Assembly (NCBI GenBank): GCA_020719105.1
Contig: DYQV01000031.1
Coordinates: 6,339 to 14,292 of the forward strand
Direction: 5' to 3'
Length of the DNA stretch: 7,954 nt
From: Rikenella microfusus
GTDB lineage: Bacteria > Bacteroidota > Bacteroidia > Bacteroidales > SZUA-534
Numbering within the stretch: the stretch's first letter is position 1; the number at the start of each line of letters is the position of its first letter. The notes below the pieces were generated by a model. That model did not search any database. It saw only the letters and a program-made list of their open reading frames with translations, and was not told where the DNA came from. This document shows, in pieces, positions 1-7,315 of this stretch. The translations under genes were made by a program, and so were the position numbers.

Positions 1-1464
1 GAAGGCGACACCGTAAATAGTTGGGAATGGGGTATCCCATCTGGGAAGGTTATTAATTCAGCGGTCCATGGATATTTTGCCTATGTTACTGGGCTTTCAA
101 CCGTTTACAAATCAAATGAAAACTCGGCCGTAACCAGCCCCTGTTTCGATTTAAGCGAGTTAGACCGGCCTATGATTAGCCTTTCAACCTTTAGACGCAT
201 TGATAATGTAAGAGATGGAGCTGTAATGGAATACTCCACTGACGATGGCAACACCTGGAAAATAATTGGAGCGGTAAATGGTGGTATTAACTGGTACAAT
301 GGTAGTAATATTACCGTAAGACCCGGTTCGGATCAGGTGCACGGTTGGACCGATACTACCCAAAATTGGGTTGTATCACGATATGACTTGGATCAAGAAG
401 GATTGTTGGGTGAAAAAAATGTACGGTTCCGGATTGCTTTTGAATCCGATGGTGCCATTAGTTATGATGGGTTTGCTTTCGATAACATCCAAATAAGGAA
501 CCGCACCCGAAGAGTATTAATGGAACATTTTTCCAATTACGAAAGCCCTGCTTCATACACTTCTGATGCAACGATTGACCTCATAAGGGAAACCAAACCT
601 CAGGATGCTATTGATATACTTTACGAATCGAGCTTATCGGTGGACAATTATTTCTACAATAAGTATTCCTTGGGGGTAAATGCCCGCGAAGCCTATTATA
701 ACATCACTTCGGTGCCCTATACTTATTTCGATGGATTGTATTCCTATAATTATCAAGGTGACAACAAGCCAAATGACGTTGCCCTAATAAGTAAAGCATT
801 AATTGATCCTGCATTCCAAATCGATCTTACCGTAGAAGGTACCGGAAATGGATTGGCGATTAACACCCAATTGACTGCATTAGAAGAGATTACCAACCGG
901 CAGTTGCAATTATTTACCGCCATTGTTGAAAAGGATGTATCGTATAATCCGGGAACCGGCATGCTAACATTCCAAAATGTGTTGCGCCGTTTTGTTCCAA
1001 GTCCGTCGGGCGAATACATCAATAAATCATGGTCAATTGGTGATGACAAAGAGTATAATTACACCTACACATTAAACAGCTACATTGAAAATCCGGCAAA
1101 CCTTATTGTGGTTACTTTTGTTCAGGATGAGCTTACCAAGGAAATATTGCAAACCGTCACCAGCGATACTACATTAAACCCTGCGGTTTCAATCCAAGAC
1201 TGGTTTGCAAATACTAAAAACCTTGATATGCTTATCTTCCCCAACCCAACCCATAGTGAAGCTTATCTTGTTTTAAGTGAAACCCCAACCAACAATTCCT
1301 TTGTTGAAATACTCAACCAACAAGGAAAAGTGGTTCAACGGGTGAACCCATTAAGCGAACAGCAAGTTAAAATTGAAACCCAATCGCTGGTTCAAGGAAT
1401 ATACTTTGTGCGATGGGTTAACAATGATAGGCAAGTAGTTAAGAAACTGGTGGTAGTGCACTAG
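1..1464 (+). CDS. T9SS-sorted secreted protein with MAM-like and Omp28-like domains (5' end missing)
   Basis: The frame is open from base 1 to the TAG at 1462-1464, so only the last 487 codons are here; the Met codon at 172 is internal. Residues about 1-166 look like a MAM/jelly-roll beta-sandwich: WEWGIPSG near the start, a TSPCFDLS strand, EYSTDDGNTW, VRFRIAFESD and GFAFDNIQI. Residues about 170-390 resemble Omp28-type proteins: RVLMEHFSNYESPAS stands where a thioredoxin-like strand and CxxC would be, VPYTYFDG fits the cis-Pro loop, and a beta-rich part follows with FQNVLRRFVPSPSGE and VVTFVQDELTKE. Residues about 406-487 are a T9SS type A sorting domain: LIFPNPT, then VEILNQQGKVV, GIYFVRW and a basic end KKLVVVH. 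The protein is therefore probably exported by T9SS and attached to the surface or released. Its substrate is unknown. The domain order is visible in the sequence; the Omp28 assignment is by pattern recognition only. Confidence 0.9.
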   Translation, partial: EGDTVNSWEWGIPSGKVINSAVHGYFAYVTGLSTVYKSNENSAVTSPCFDLSELDRPMISLSTFRRIDNVRDGAVMEYSTDDGNTWKIIGAVNGGINWYNGSNITVRPGSDQVHGWTDTTQNWVVSRYDLDQEGLLGEKNVRFRIAFESDGAISYDGFAFDNIQIRNRTRRVLMEHFSNYESPASYTSDATIDLIRETKPQDAIDILYESSLSVDNYFYNKYSLGVNAREAYYNITSVPYTYFDGLYSYNYQGDNKPNDVALISKALIDPAFQIDLTVEGTGNGLAINTQLTALEEITNRQLQLFTAIVEKDVSYNPGTGMLTFQNVLRRFVPSPSGEYINKSWSIGDDKEYNYTYTLNSYIENPANLIVVTFVQDELTKEILQTVTSDTTLNPAVSIQDWFANTKNLDMLIFPNPTHSEAYLVLSETPTNNSFVEILNQQGKVVQRVNPLSEQQVKIETQSLVQGIYFVRWVNNDRQVVKKLVVVH

Positions 1465-1483
1465 TAACGAATGATAAAAATGC

Positions 1484-1643
1484 GAAAAGAGGCTGTCTAA
1501 AAAGAAGATTTTACCACAAAGAACAAAGGATACGCAAAGTGCACAAAGTTTAATGTACAGATAATTAAACCTTTGAGTCCTTATTGAAAAACTTTGCGAC
1601 CTTTGTGGTTATACTTTTTTCAACTTTTTAGACATCCTCTTTC
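1484..1643. repeat. MITE-like imperfect palindrome between convergent genes
   Basis: The ends form a terminal inverted repeat: GAGGCTGTCTAAAAAG at 1489-1504 pairs with the reverse complement of 1624-1639, with 15 of 16 identical, and an AAA/TTT extension lies outside it. The arms continue inward with related but diverged blocks. The left arm reads ACCACAAAG (1513-1521), CGCAAAGT (1533-1540), CACAAAGTTTAAT (1542-1554). The right arm read in reverse has ACCACAAAG (from 1609), CGCAAAGT (from 1597) and CAAAGGTTTAAT (from 1576). There is no open frame for a transposase, and no clear target-site duplication was found. The size and structure fit a non-autonomous miniature element or a dispersed palindromic repeat. 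Because it sits between two facing stop codons, its transcript could fold as a long hairpin and end transcription in both directions. The rest of the 1465-1682 gap shows nothing else. Confidence 0.7.
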
Positions 1644-1682
1644 ATTTATGTTTCAGAATTTTGCAATAAAGAGAAAAACTTT

Positions 1683-3722
1683 TTATTCGCTTATTTTAAA
1701 AACTATTTGTGTATCTGTTTCATTTCCTAACCTATCCAGTGCACGTATTTTCATCTTTACAAATGATTCCGGTTTAAATCCATCAATAATTCCCTGATAA
1801 ATTAGTTCTTTTCCACCATTAACGGAATAATAAATTTTATCGTAAACTCCGGTAGCATTTGAAACCGATAAGAACAAAGAAACATGAGAGGGATAAACAT
1901 CCACTTCCGTTCCATCTATGGTTTCTTTTCCAATGGGATGGATACTAAAACGGGAAAATACTTCTGGTCCCGTATTATCGGTAACAAAAACTATAGTATC
2001 TCTATTTATATTACCCAATTTATCCAATGCTTTAACTTCAATTTCATATTCCCTTCCCCTTTTAAATCCATCGATAATTCCGGTAAACATCTTTTCTGTT
2101 TCTCCTTTAACGGTATAATAAATCCGGTCAATGGCCACTTTGCTATCGGTAGCTGATAGAAAAAGAACGGCCTGACTTGAGTAAACATCAACTTGCGATC
2201 CATTTACCTCCTTCTTACTTATTGGTAAAATACTAAATCGCGCAAATATTTCAGGTCCTGCATTATCAACTACTAAATTGATGGTTTCACGGTTTGAATT
2301 TTCTACCTTATCGTATCCATAAATGCTAAGGGCATAAGCCCCTTCATCGGTGATATTGAATGGTTTCTGATAGGTAATTTCTGAGCCGTTATTTAATGAA
2401 TAACTCAAAATATTTAATCCCGATTCGGGATCTATGGCCGAAAGTACAACCTTGGTATCCTTATTAACAAAAACAGTATCGCGGGTTTTAAATACTTTTC
2501 CGGTAAAATCGTATTTTAGTTGTGGACCCGTTAAATCAACATACGAAGCTCTGCTCCTGGTACTTTTCTCGCTTGCAATGCTTTTATTTCCAACTTTATC
2601 AATGGCATACGACGAAACCGCCAACGAACCGGAAATAGTAGTCAAATAAAAGGGCTTCTCGTATAATTGAAACGCTTCGTTATTGATTGAATAGTTAATT
2701 TCATTAACACCTGCTTTATTATCAACTGCCGTAAGTTTTAGTTTAGTCCTGCCTGAAGAATATTCACGCCCATTTACCACAAAACTATTTCCCATTATTT
2801 CATCCACAAGAATGGGTGCCGTTTTGTCGATATAAAATTTATACTCTTTTTCTACTTCTTTATTGCCCACTTTATCTTCGGCATAATATTGAAGGGTATG
2901 TTCCCCCTCAACCCAATTTGAGGCATTTAAAGCATGATAATACTTTTGATAGTTTTTCCCATCCATGGAATAATAAATTGAATTCAATCCTGAAATGGGA
3001 TCGGCCGATGTCAAGGTTAATTGAGTTCTACCGGAAATTACATTCTCAAACTTATCACCATTAATGGTCAGTTCTGTGATAGGTGCTGATAAATCGATGG
3101 TATAATTTTTTGCTTTAATTGGTTCTGTATTTCCAACATTATCAACGGCATAAAACTGAATGGAATATGTTTTTTCTTTATTCAAAGCGATGGGTTCTGA
3201 ATACGGTACAAAAGCACCTGAATCAATGGAAACTAATATCTGCTCAACACCCGATTCTGAATCAGAACTAGTAAGCTCAATTGTTAAACCACTTCCTCTA
3301 AATTCTTTTTTTCCATCAAAATATTTTTTCGATGCATCCATTTTCATAACTGTTTTTGGAGCTATTCCATCAGCGTACATCTCAAATATAACATCGGTTA
3401 ACGGATAAACAATTTCTTTTGAAACCGTATCAACTGCCGATGGTGATCGAAATGTGTTGTACCCTTCTGTATCTAAATACATGGGGTTTGCATACGCTTT
3501 GGTACTATCACTCTGCAACTGGTACAGGGTACCTTTCTGATTTGGTTCGGTTGACAAATAAAAATAGATGGGTAAAGATTTTTGCACATAAAGTTTACCA
3601 TTAGTTGCTTTATATACTTTAAACGGATGCTTTAAAATATTTTGAGCATTAACTAAATGAACTGCAAAAAGCAAGGCTAAAATGAAGAGTATATTTTTCA
3701 TAATTCGAGTTTTTGTTTTCAT
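1683..3722 (-). CDS. Exported protein with six Ig-like (OmpL47-type) repeats
   Basis: A 679-residue protein. A signal peptide is clear: basic start, hydrophobic ILFILALLFAVHLV, and a cleavage site around VNAQ (residues 24-27). Met8 (codon ending at 3701) is an equally plausible start and gives a more compact signal peptide; neither has a decisive ribosome site. Residues 28-143 form an N-terminal region with GTLYQLQSDS. About six repeats of 70-96 residues follow, from roughly 144, 214, 303, 399, 489 and 585. Each has a D..SG(V/L) segment, a YS(I/M/L/V) strand and a closing A.D.(V/L)GN motif (DNVGN 194-198, DKVGN 283-287, DKVGN 375-379, DKLGN 567-571, DRLGN 663-667; DKVEN in repeat four). This matches OmpL47-type or chitobiase-C-terminal-like Ig folds, usually surface or periplasmic modules. 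No T9SS sorting domain is present, so periplasmic or outer-membrane location is more likely. It starts 32 bp after the phosphatase gene and is probably co-transcribed. Function is unknown. Confidence 0.88.
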   Translation of the reverse strand: MKTKTRIMKNILFILALLFAVHLVNAQNILKHPFKVYKATNGKLYVQKSLPIYFYLSTEPNQKGTLYQLQSDSTKAYANPMYLDTEGYNTFRSPSAVDTVSKEIVYPLTDVIFEMYADGIAPKTVMKMDASKKYFDGKKEFRGSGLTIELTSSDSESGVEQILVSIDSGAFVPYSEPIALNKEKTYSIQFYAVDNVGNTEPIKAKNYTIDLSAPITELTINGDKFENVISGRTQLTLTSADPISGLNSIYYSMDGKNYQKYYHALNASNWVEGEHTLQYYAEDKVGNKEVEKEYKFYIDKTAPILVDEIMGNSFVVNGREYSSGRTKLKLTAVDNKAGVNEINYSINNEAFQLYEKPFYLTTISGSLAVSSYAIDKVGNKSIASEKSTRSRASYVDLTGPQLKYDFTGKVFKTRDTVFVNKDTKVVLSAIDPESGLNILSYSLNNGSEITYQKPFNITDEGAYALSIYGYDKVENSNRETINLVVDNAGPEIFARFSILPISKKEVNGSQVDVYSSQAVLFLSATDSKVAIDRIYYTVKGETEKMFTGIIDGFKRGREYEIEVKALDKLGNINRDTIVFVTDNTGPEVFSRFSIHPIGKETIDGTEVDVYPSHVSLFLSVSNATGVYDKIYYSVNGGKELIYQGIIDGFKPESFVKMKIRALDRLGNETDTQIVFKISE
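1700..2277 (-). repeat. Tandem 288-bp coding repeat (last two Ig-like modules)
   Basis: Boundaries are approximate. The last two modules of the Ig-repeat protein are close copies offset by exactly 288 bases, or 96 codons: TTTAAATCCATC occurs at 1773 and 2061, and GGTCC followed by ATTATC occurs at 1966 and 2254. In protein the pairs are DNAGPEIFARFSILPI / DNTGPEVFSRFSIHPI, VDVYSSQAVLFLSATD / VDVYPSHVSLFLSVSN, and the shared GIIDGFK. The other four modules are much more diverged, which points to a recent internal duplication. Confidence 0.75.
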
Positions 3723-3754
3723 TCGGAATAATATTACATAATGTTCAAAAAAAT

Positions 3755-5488
3755 TTACAAACGAAAACCAATCACTAAAACATCATCCACTCTTGGATAT
3801 AAATCACCCTGCCATTTTCTTAATGTTTCGGCCAATAATTCTTTTTGTTTAACAAATGGTAATTGGTGAATCGAGTGAATAAAATTTACAAAATTTTTAA
3901 GTAAGTATTTTTTTCCATTCTCTCCACCAAACTGATCGGAAAATCCATCAGAAAAAATATAGCAAACAGCAGAACCATCAATGCTAATAGTTTGCTGTTC
4001 GAACATCCGTTCATTTGGTGGTATTCCTTTCATGGTTCCGCCAATTCCAAAATAATTTCCATTTACAGTGGTTAACTGCCCTGATTGAATAATAATTAAA
4101 GGATTTACGGCTCCGGCAAATGTTAACTTTTTAGTTTTTGTATTGTAGATACAAACGGCTGCATCCATGCCGTCTGAATTACCTGTCGTTTCTTGATTAA
4201 GCGATGTTTTTATCATGGAATGCAACGATTCCAGAATATCTTTCGGTTCTAATATGCCTTTATCAATTACAATTTCTTCCAAAAAACTCATTCCTAACAT
4301 ACTCATAAATGCACCAGGAACTCCATGACCAGTGCAATCAATGGCTGCAACAATCCGTAAATGTTCTTTTCCGGGTATCTTGTAAAACCAATAAAAATCT
4401 CCACTTACCACATCTCTCGGACTAAAAAAAATAAAGGAATCAGAAAAAACTTCTTTAATTGAATTGATTTCAGGAAGCAATGCGCCTTGAATATTTCGGG
4501 CATAATTAATGCTTTGATTTATTTTTAAGTTTTGTGTCTTTATTTCTTTGTTTTGCTTCTTTATTTCTGCATTCCGAATTTCCAAAACCTTGTTGTGTTT
4601 TCTTTTTTGTTGATTGCTCCTGAGAATTAATATTGCCACAATAACAACAAATCCCATTCCTACAATAAATATTAGAGTAAGCAATTGTTGGTTTTTTAGT
4701 TCTGCTTGTTTTTTTTGCAATTCCAGTTCCTTCAATTGATTTATTTCTTCCGACTTTTTTAATGAGTCTTGTGTTATTATGAGTTTTTGTTCTGTTTGCT
4801 TTTTTTCATGAATGGCTTGCTGGGTTTTCTGCTCAGCAATAGTCACCCTTTCAATATTTTTTTTTTGAGCCTCTTCCATTTCTTGCTTTTGTATTTCTTT
4901 TTGAAAAGCAGCATTGAGTGCATAAAATTCCATCGATTTTTGCGAATCCCCCAATTTTCCATAAGTCTCTGCTAACAGCTCATAGCAAGTTTTCAGCAGT
5001 TTCTTGTTTTGAAATTCCAATGAAACCGAAAGTGCCTCGGTCAAGTTTTGAAGTGCTTCTTCATTTCGATTCAATGTCAGTAAAGAAGTTCCAATATTAA
5101 TTAAGTTGGTTGAAATATCCTGTTTGTTTTCTTGTAACTTACTAATAAGCAAACTTTTTCGAAAAAAAACCAAGGCTGTTTCCATCTGGCCTAAGTCGGA
5201 ATTTATCATTCCCATATTACTGTAAATAGCTTTTATGGCATTATTGTTACCAATTTCTTTATTAATAGTAACCGATTGTTCAAACGCATCTAACGCTTTT
5301 TCAAATTTTTCAACTTCCCAATAATAAAAAGCCAATTTGTTTAAAGCCGATGCCAGTTGTGGTAAATTATTTGAGTTCCGGTACTTTGCAATTTCGTTTA
5401 ATAATCCATCCTCAGAAACTTGACCCAACAAGCTTAAGCTACAAAAAGCAACTATAAGCAGTAATAAAATCTTTTTTATAAAACTCAT
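3755..5488 (-). CDS. TPR / coiled-coil / SpoIIE-type PP2C serine phosphatase, membrane-anchored
   Basis: A 577-residue protein. The N-terminus is a signal peptide or anchor (KKILLLLIVAFCSLSLLGQ). Residues about 42-195 hold TPR repeats (for example KFEKALDAFEQSV, QMETALVFFRKSL, RNEEALQNLTEAL, TYGKLGDSQKSMEFY). A charged coiled coil runs about 200-268, a single membrane segment about 269-289, and a second short coiled coil about 297-325. Residues about 335-577 are a SpoIIE/PP2C phosphatase domain with its metal-binding acidic residues visible: DVVSGDFYW (D359, D364), AIDCTGHGVPGAFMSMLG (D384), SDGMDAA (D439, D442), FSDGFSDQFGG (D514, D518) and a terminal DDVLVIGF (D568, D569). It should be active. 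The layout suggests a periplasmic TPR sensor controlling a cytoplasmic phosphatase that acts on phospho-Ser/Thr proteins. The adjacent SiaC-like protein is the obvious candidate substrate, making this a SiaA analogue; that is inferred from context. Confidence 0.93.
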   Translation of the reverse strand: MSFIKKILLLLIVAFCSLSLLGQVSEDGLLNEIAKYRNSNNLPQLASALNKLAFYYWEVEKFEKALDAFEQSVTINKEIGNNNAIKAIYSNMGMINSDLGQMETALVFFRKSLLISKLQENKQDISTNLINIGTSLLTLNRNEEALQNLTEALSVSLEFQNKKLLKTCYELLAETYGKLGDSQKSMEFYALNAAFQKEIQKQEMEEAQKKNIERVTIAEQKTQQAIHEKKQTEQKLIITQDSLKKSEEINQLKELELQKKQAELKNQQLLTLIFIVGMGFVVIVAILILRSNQQKRKHNKVLEIRNAEIKKQNKEIKTQNLKINQSINYARNIQGALLPEINSIKEVFSDSFIFFSPRDVVSGDFYWFYKIPGKEHLRIVAAIDCTGHGVPGAFMSMLGMSFLEEIVIDKGILEPKDILESLHSMIKTSLNQETTGNSDGMDAAVCIYNTKTKKLTFAGAVNPLIIIQSGQLTTVNGNYFGIGGTMKGIPPNERMFEQQTISIDGSAVCYIFSDGFSDQFGGENGKKYLLKNFVNFIHSIHQLPFVKQKELLAETLRKWQGDLYPRVDDVLVIGFRL

Positions 5489-5513
5489 TGAATCGGATTG
5501 AGGTTTCGACTGA

Positions 5514-5521
5514 CAAAATAA
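5514..5521 (-). promoter_or_regulatory. Candidate -7 box for the phosphatase gene
   Basis: On the minus strand TTATTTTG matches seven of eight positions of the Bacteroidota -7 consensus TAnnTTTG. It lies just beyond the terminator of the SiaC-like gene and 25 bases before the phosphatase ATG at 5488. No convincing TTG -33 element was found, and the T-run of the terminator makes chance matches likely. Confidence 0.3.
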
Positions 5522-5522
5522 T

Positions 5523-5552
5523 AAAAAAAAGGTTTCAGTAAACCTAAAACCT
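5523..5552 (-). terminator. Intrinsic terminator after the SiaC-like gene
   Basis: On the minus strand, AGGTTT-ACTG-AAACCT (5530-5545) forms a 6-bp hairpin that runs directly into eight T residues (5523-5530). A competing 7-bp pairing, AAGGTTT (5546-5552) with AAACCTT, would enlarge the loop. It lies about 30-60 bases beyond the stop codon of the SiaC-like gene. It implies that the phosphatase gene downstream mostly needs its own promoter. Confidence 0.7.
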
Positions 5553-5580
5553 TAATCATTAATCAATTTAATTCATGTTT

Positions 5581-5970
5581 TTAATAGGAATAAGCAACAA
5601 AACTAAAAGGAATATCAATCATGTGACTATAATCAATCCCAAGCTCTTGCATATCTTCATCGGAAAAATACCATACAATTTCTACTTCATTTCCTTCTTG
5701 GTATAACTCCGCAAGCCGCTCCACAATGGTTAATAAAAACTTTGAAGTGCTGGTATTAAAATATTCCATCTTTAAATGCAACTTAGTGGTTTGCGCTGGC
5801 TCATTGCAATAATGTTCCAACCACTCTACCAGTGGATCATAAAAACGGGGGGTATTTTCTAAGATGGAACGACCGCTCATTACCAGTTCTCCGGTAACAG
5901 CATTAAAATCAACATCGGGTCGGTTCAAATTACCAGTAATTAGCAATTGTTTGGCAAAGTTTTGAAACAT
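5581..5970 (-). CDS. SiaC-like (DUF1987) regulatory phosphoprotein
   Basis: A 129-residue cytoplasmic protein with no signal or membrane segment, close to the usual length of this small single-domain family. It shows the typical order: LLITGNLNRPDVDFN near the start, GELVMSGRSILENTPRFYDPL (residues 27-47), then a beta strand LKMEYFNTSTSKFLLTIVERL (66-86), and EVEIVWYFSDEDMQELG (95-111). The NTSTSK segment (72-77) corresponds to the region holding the phosphorylated Thr68 of Pseudomonas SiaC, whose phosphate is added by SiaB and removed by the PP2C phosphatase SiaA. The unphosphorylated form binds and activates the diguanylate cyclase SiaD there. Here a PP2C phosphatase gene follows 92 bp downstream, but no kinase or cyclase is in the window. 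The gene starts 34 bp after the flavodiiron gene, so a shared transcript is possible. A weak -7-like TAAACTTG is also present in that gap. The family call is confident; the exact phosphosite is by analogy. Confidence 0.88.
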   Translation of the reverse strand: MFQNFAKQLLITGNLNRPDVDFNAVTGELVMSGRSILENTPRFYDPLVEWLEHYCNEPAQTTKLHLKMEYFNTSTSKFLLTIVERLAELYQEGNEVEIVWYFSDEDMQELGIDYSHMIDIPFSFVAYSY

Positions 5971-6004
5971 TCACACCAAGTTTATACAATAATTCAATTC
6001 ATAG

Positions 6005-7201
6005 TTACGAAACCAATAAACGCTCTGCCATTGCAATGGCTATTTTTCGACATCGGTCAATGTCTGTTTCATTAGGCGCGCAGCGGGCTTCAACCTGCTC
6101 TCCTATTATTTCCCATTTAATATTTTCGGCAAATTTATTAATAGCGCGTACTCCTCCTCCACCCCAACTGGCTGAACCAAAAATTCCCAAATACCGATCA
6201 CGCAATCCATAATGCTCTAAATCGGAAAGCAAATGTGCCATAGGAGGAAAGATACCTCCATTGTATGCTGAGCTTCCCATGATAACCCCTTTAAATTTCC
6301 AAATATCATTAATAATATAGGATGAATGAGTCTTTGAAGCATCATGCACCCGAACATGTTTTACGCCGGCTTCAATAAGAAAACGGGCAATATAATCGGC
6401 CATTTTTTCAGTATTTCCATACATGGAGCCAAATACCAATACCACTCCGGCTTCTCCTAAGTGGGTGCTCCACATGTGATATTTTTCAAGAATGTAGGGT
6501 ATTTTCGAACGCCAAATCATTCCATGTGAAGGTGCAATTAACTTAATGGTTAAAGTTCCCAATTTTGCTAATGCTTTTTGAACTTGAGCTCCGTATTTTC
6601 CAACTATATTTGAATAATACCTGCGAATCTCTTCATTAAAACAGATCAAATCATCCATTTCATCATCAAATACACCGCCATTTAAAGTTCCAAAACTTCC
6701 AAATGCATCGCTTGAAAAAAGTATGTTATTGGTTTTTTCATAGGTTACCATCGATTCAGGCCAATGCACCATAGGAATCATAAAAAACTGCAATTCGTGT
6801 TTTCCCAGCGAAAGGGTATCTCCCTCGGCTACTTCAAGTATATTTTTTGTAATTCCATAAAACCCTTCCAAAATGGGGAATGTTTTACGGTTACCCACTA
6901 GAATAACGTCAGGGAATTCATTTACCACCTCTTTAATTGAACCTGAATGATCGGGCTCCATGTGGTTTATTATTATATAATCTAATTTTTTGTTACCTAA
7001 AAGGTCCTTTATCCACAGAACTAAATCACCGGAAAATGGGGCTTCAGCTGTATCAACAAGTGCTGTTTTCTCATCATCAATTAAATAGGCATTGTAGGTA
7101 ATACCCTTTTCCAAAGGCCATTGATTCTCGAATAAATGCTTTCTCCGGTCGTTAAACCCTAACCAATAAACCTTTTCGCTTAATTCAACTTTTAATGACA
7201 T
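6005..7201 (-). CDS. fprA: FprA-type flavodiiron protein (O2 / NO reductase)
   Basis: A 398-residue cytosolic protein of the normal two-domain length for class A flavodiiron proteins. The metallo-beta-lactamase-like domain (about 1-248) keeps every expected diiron ligand: HMEPDH (H80, E82, D84, H85), VHWPESM (H146), FSSDAFG (D165) and APSHG (H226). The flavodoxin domain (about 251-396) has the FMN phosphate loop GSMYGNTEKM (258-267), GSSAYNGGIFPP (309-320) and GSASWGGGG (342-350). No rubredoxin or flavin-reductase domain is fused, so a separate electron donor such as rubredoxin is needed. These enzymes reduce O2 to water and/or NO to N2O, protecting anaerobic or microaerophilic cells; the preferred substrate cannot be read from sequence. 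A consensus -7 box lies 40 bases before the ATG. The SiaC-like gene follows after 34 bp and may be on the same transcript. Confidence 0.96.
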   Translation of the reverse strand: MSLKVELSEKVYWLGFNDRRKHLFENQWPLEKGITYNAYLIDDEKTALVDTAEAPFSGDLVLWIKDLLGNKKLDYIIINHMEPDHSGSIKEVVNEFPDVILVGNRKTFPILEGFYGITKNILEVAEGDTLSLGKHELQFFMIPMVHWPESMVTYEKTNNILFSSDAFGSFGTLNGGVFDDEMDDLICFNEEIRRYYSNIVGKYGAQVQKALAKLGTLTIKLIAPSHGMIWRSKIPYILEKYHMWSTHLGEAGVVLVFGSMYGNTEKMADYIARFLIEAGVKHVRVHDASKTHSSYIINDIWKFKGVIMGSSAYNGGIFPPMAHLLSDLEHYGLRDRYLGIFGSASWGGGGVRAINKFAENIKWEIIGEQVEARCAPNETDIDRCRKIAIAMAERLLVS

Positions 7202-7241
7202 GATTTTATATTGTTTTGGTTTGATATTGAATAATTAGCCG

Positions 7242-7249
7242 CAAAAATA
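7242..7249 (-). promoter_or_regulatory. -7 promoter box for the flavodiiron gene
   Basis: On the minus strand TATTTTTG is a perfect match to the Bacteroidota -7 consensus TAnnTTTG, 40 bases before the flavodiiron ATG and in the gap behind the thioesterase gene. No TTG -33 element stands at the usual distance; the nearest upstream one, in GATTG, is too far away. The remaining 7202-7315 gap shows no other convincing site. Confidence 0.5.
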
Positions 7250-7315
7250 GACATTTTTAACTAAAATCCTTTCATGTTTACAATCCTGCCAATTATTAAA
7301 TGTCAGGCAAAATAT

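Noticed and set aside
105..1049. Minus-strand open frames of 64 and 98 codons
   Set aside because: They are shadows of the plus-strand T9SS-sorted gene, which has a continuous frame and recognisable domains.
1484..1643. Complete insertion sequence
   Set aside because: Inverted ends are present but the element is only about 160 bp with no transposase frame and no clear target duplication, so only a MITE-like call is supported.
1594..1797. Plus-strand 67-codon open frame overlapping the palindrome and the end of the Ig-repeat gene
   Set aside because: It runs from the repeat into the antisense of a clear coding region, has no recognisable domain and is low in complexity.
1884..3604. Several plus-strand open frames of 61-90 codons
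   Set aside because: All are antisense to the Ig-repeat gene, whose frame, signal peptide and repeated modules are unambiguous.
4769..5100. Plus-strand open frames of 60 and 68 codons
   Set aside because: They are antisense to the coiled-coil and TPR part of the phosphatase; the Phe/Leu-rich product reflects the Lys/Glu-rich codons of the real strand.
7288..7312. CCTGCC...GGCA-type inverted repeat downstream of the thioesterase gene as a terminator
   Set aside because: Only about four pairs form around a long loop and no T-run follows on the minus strand.
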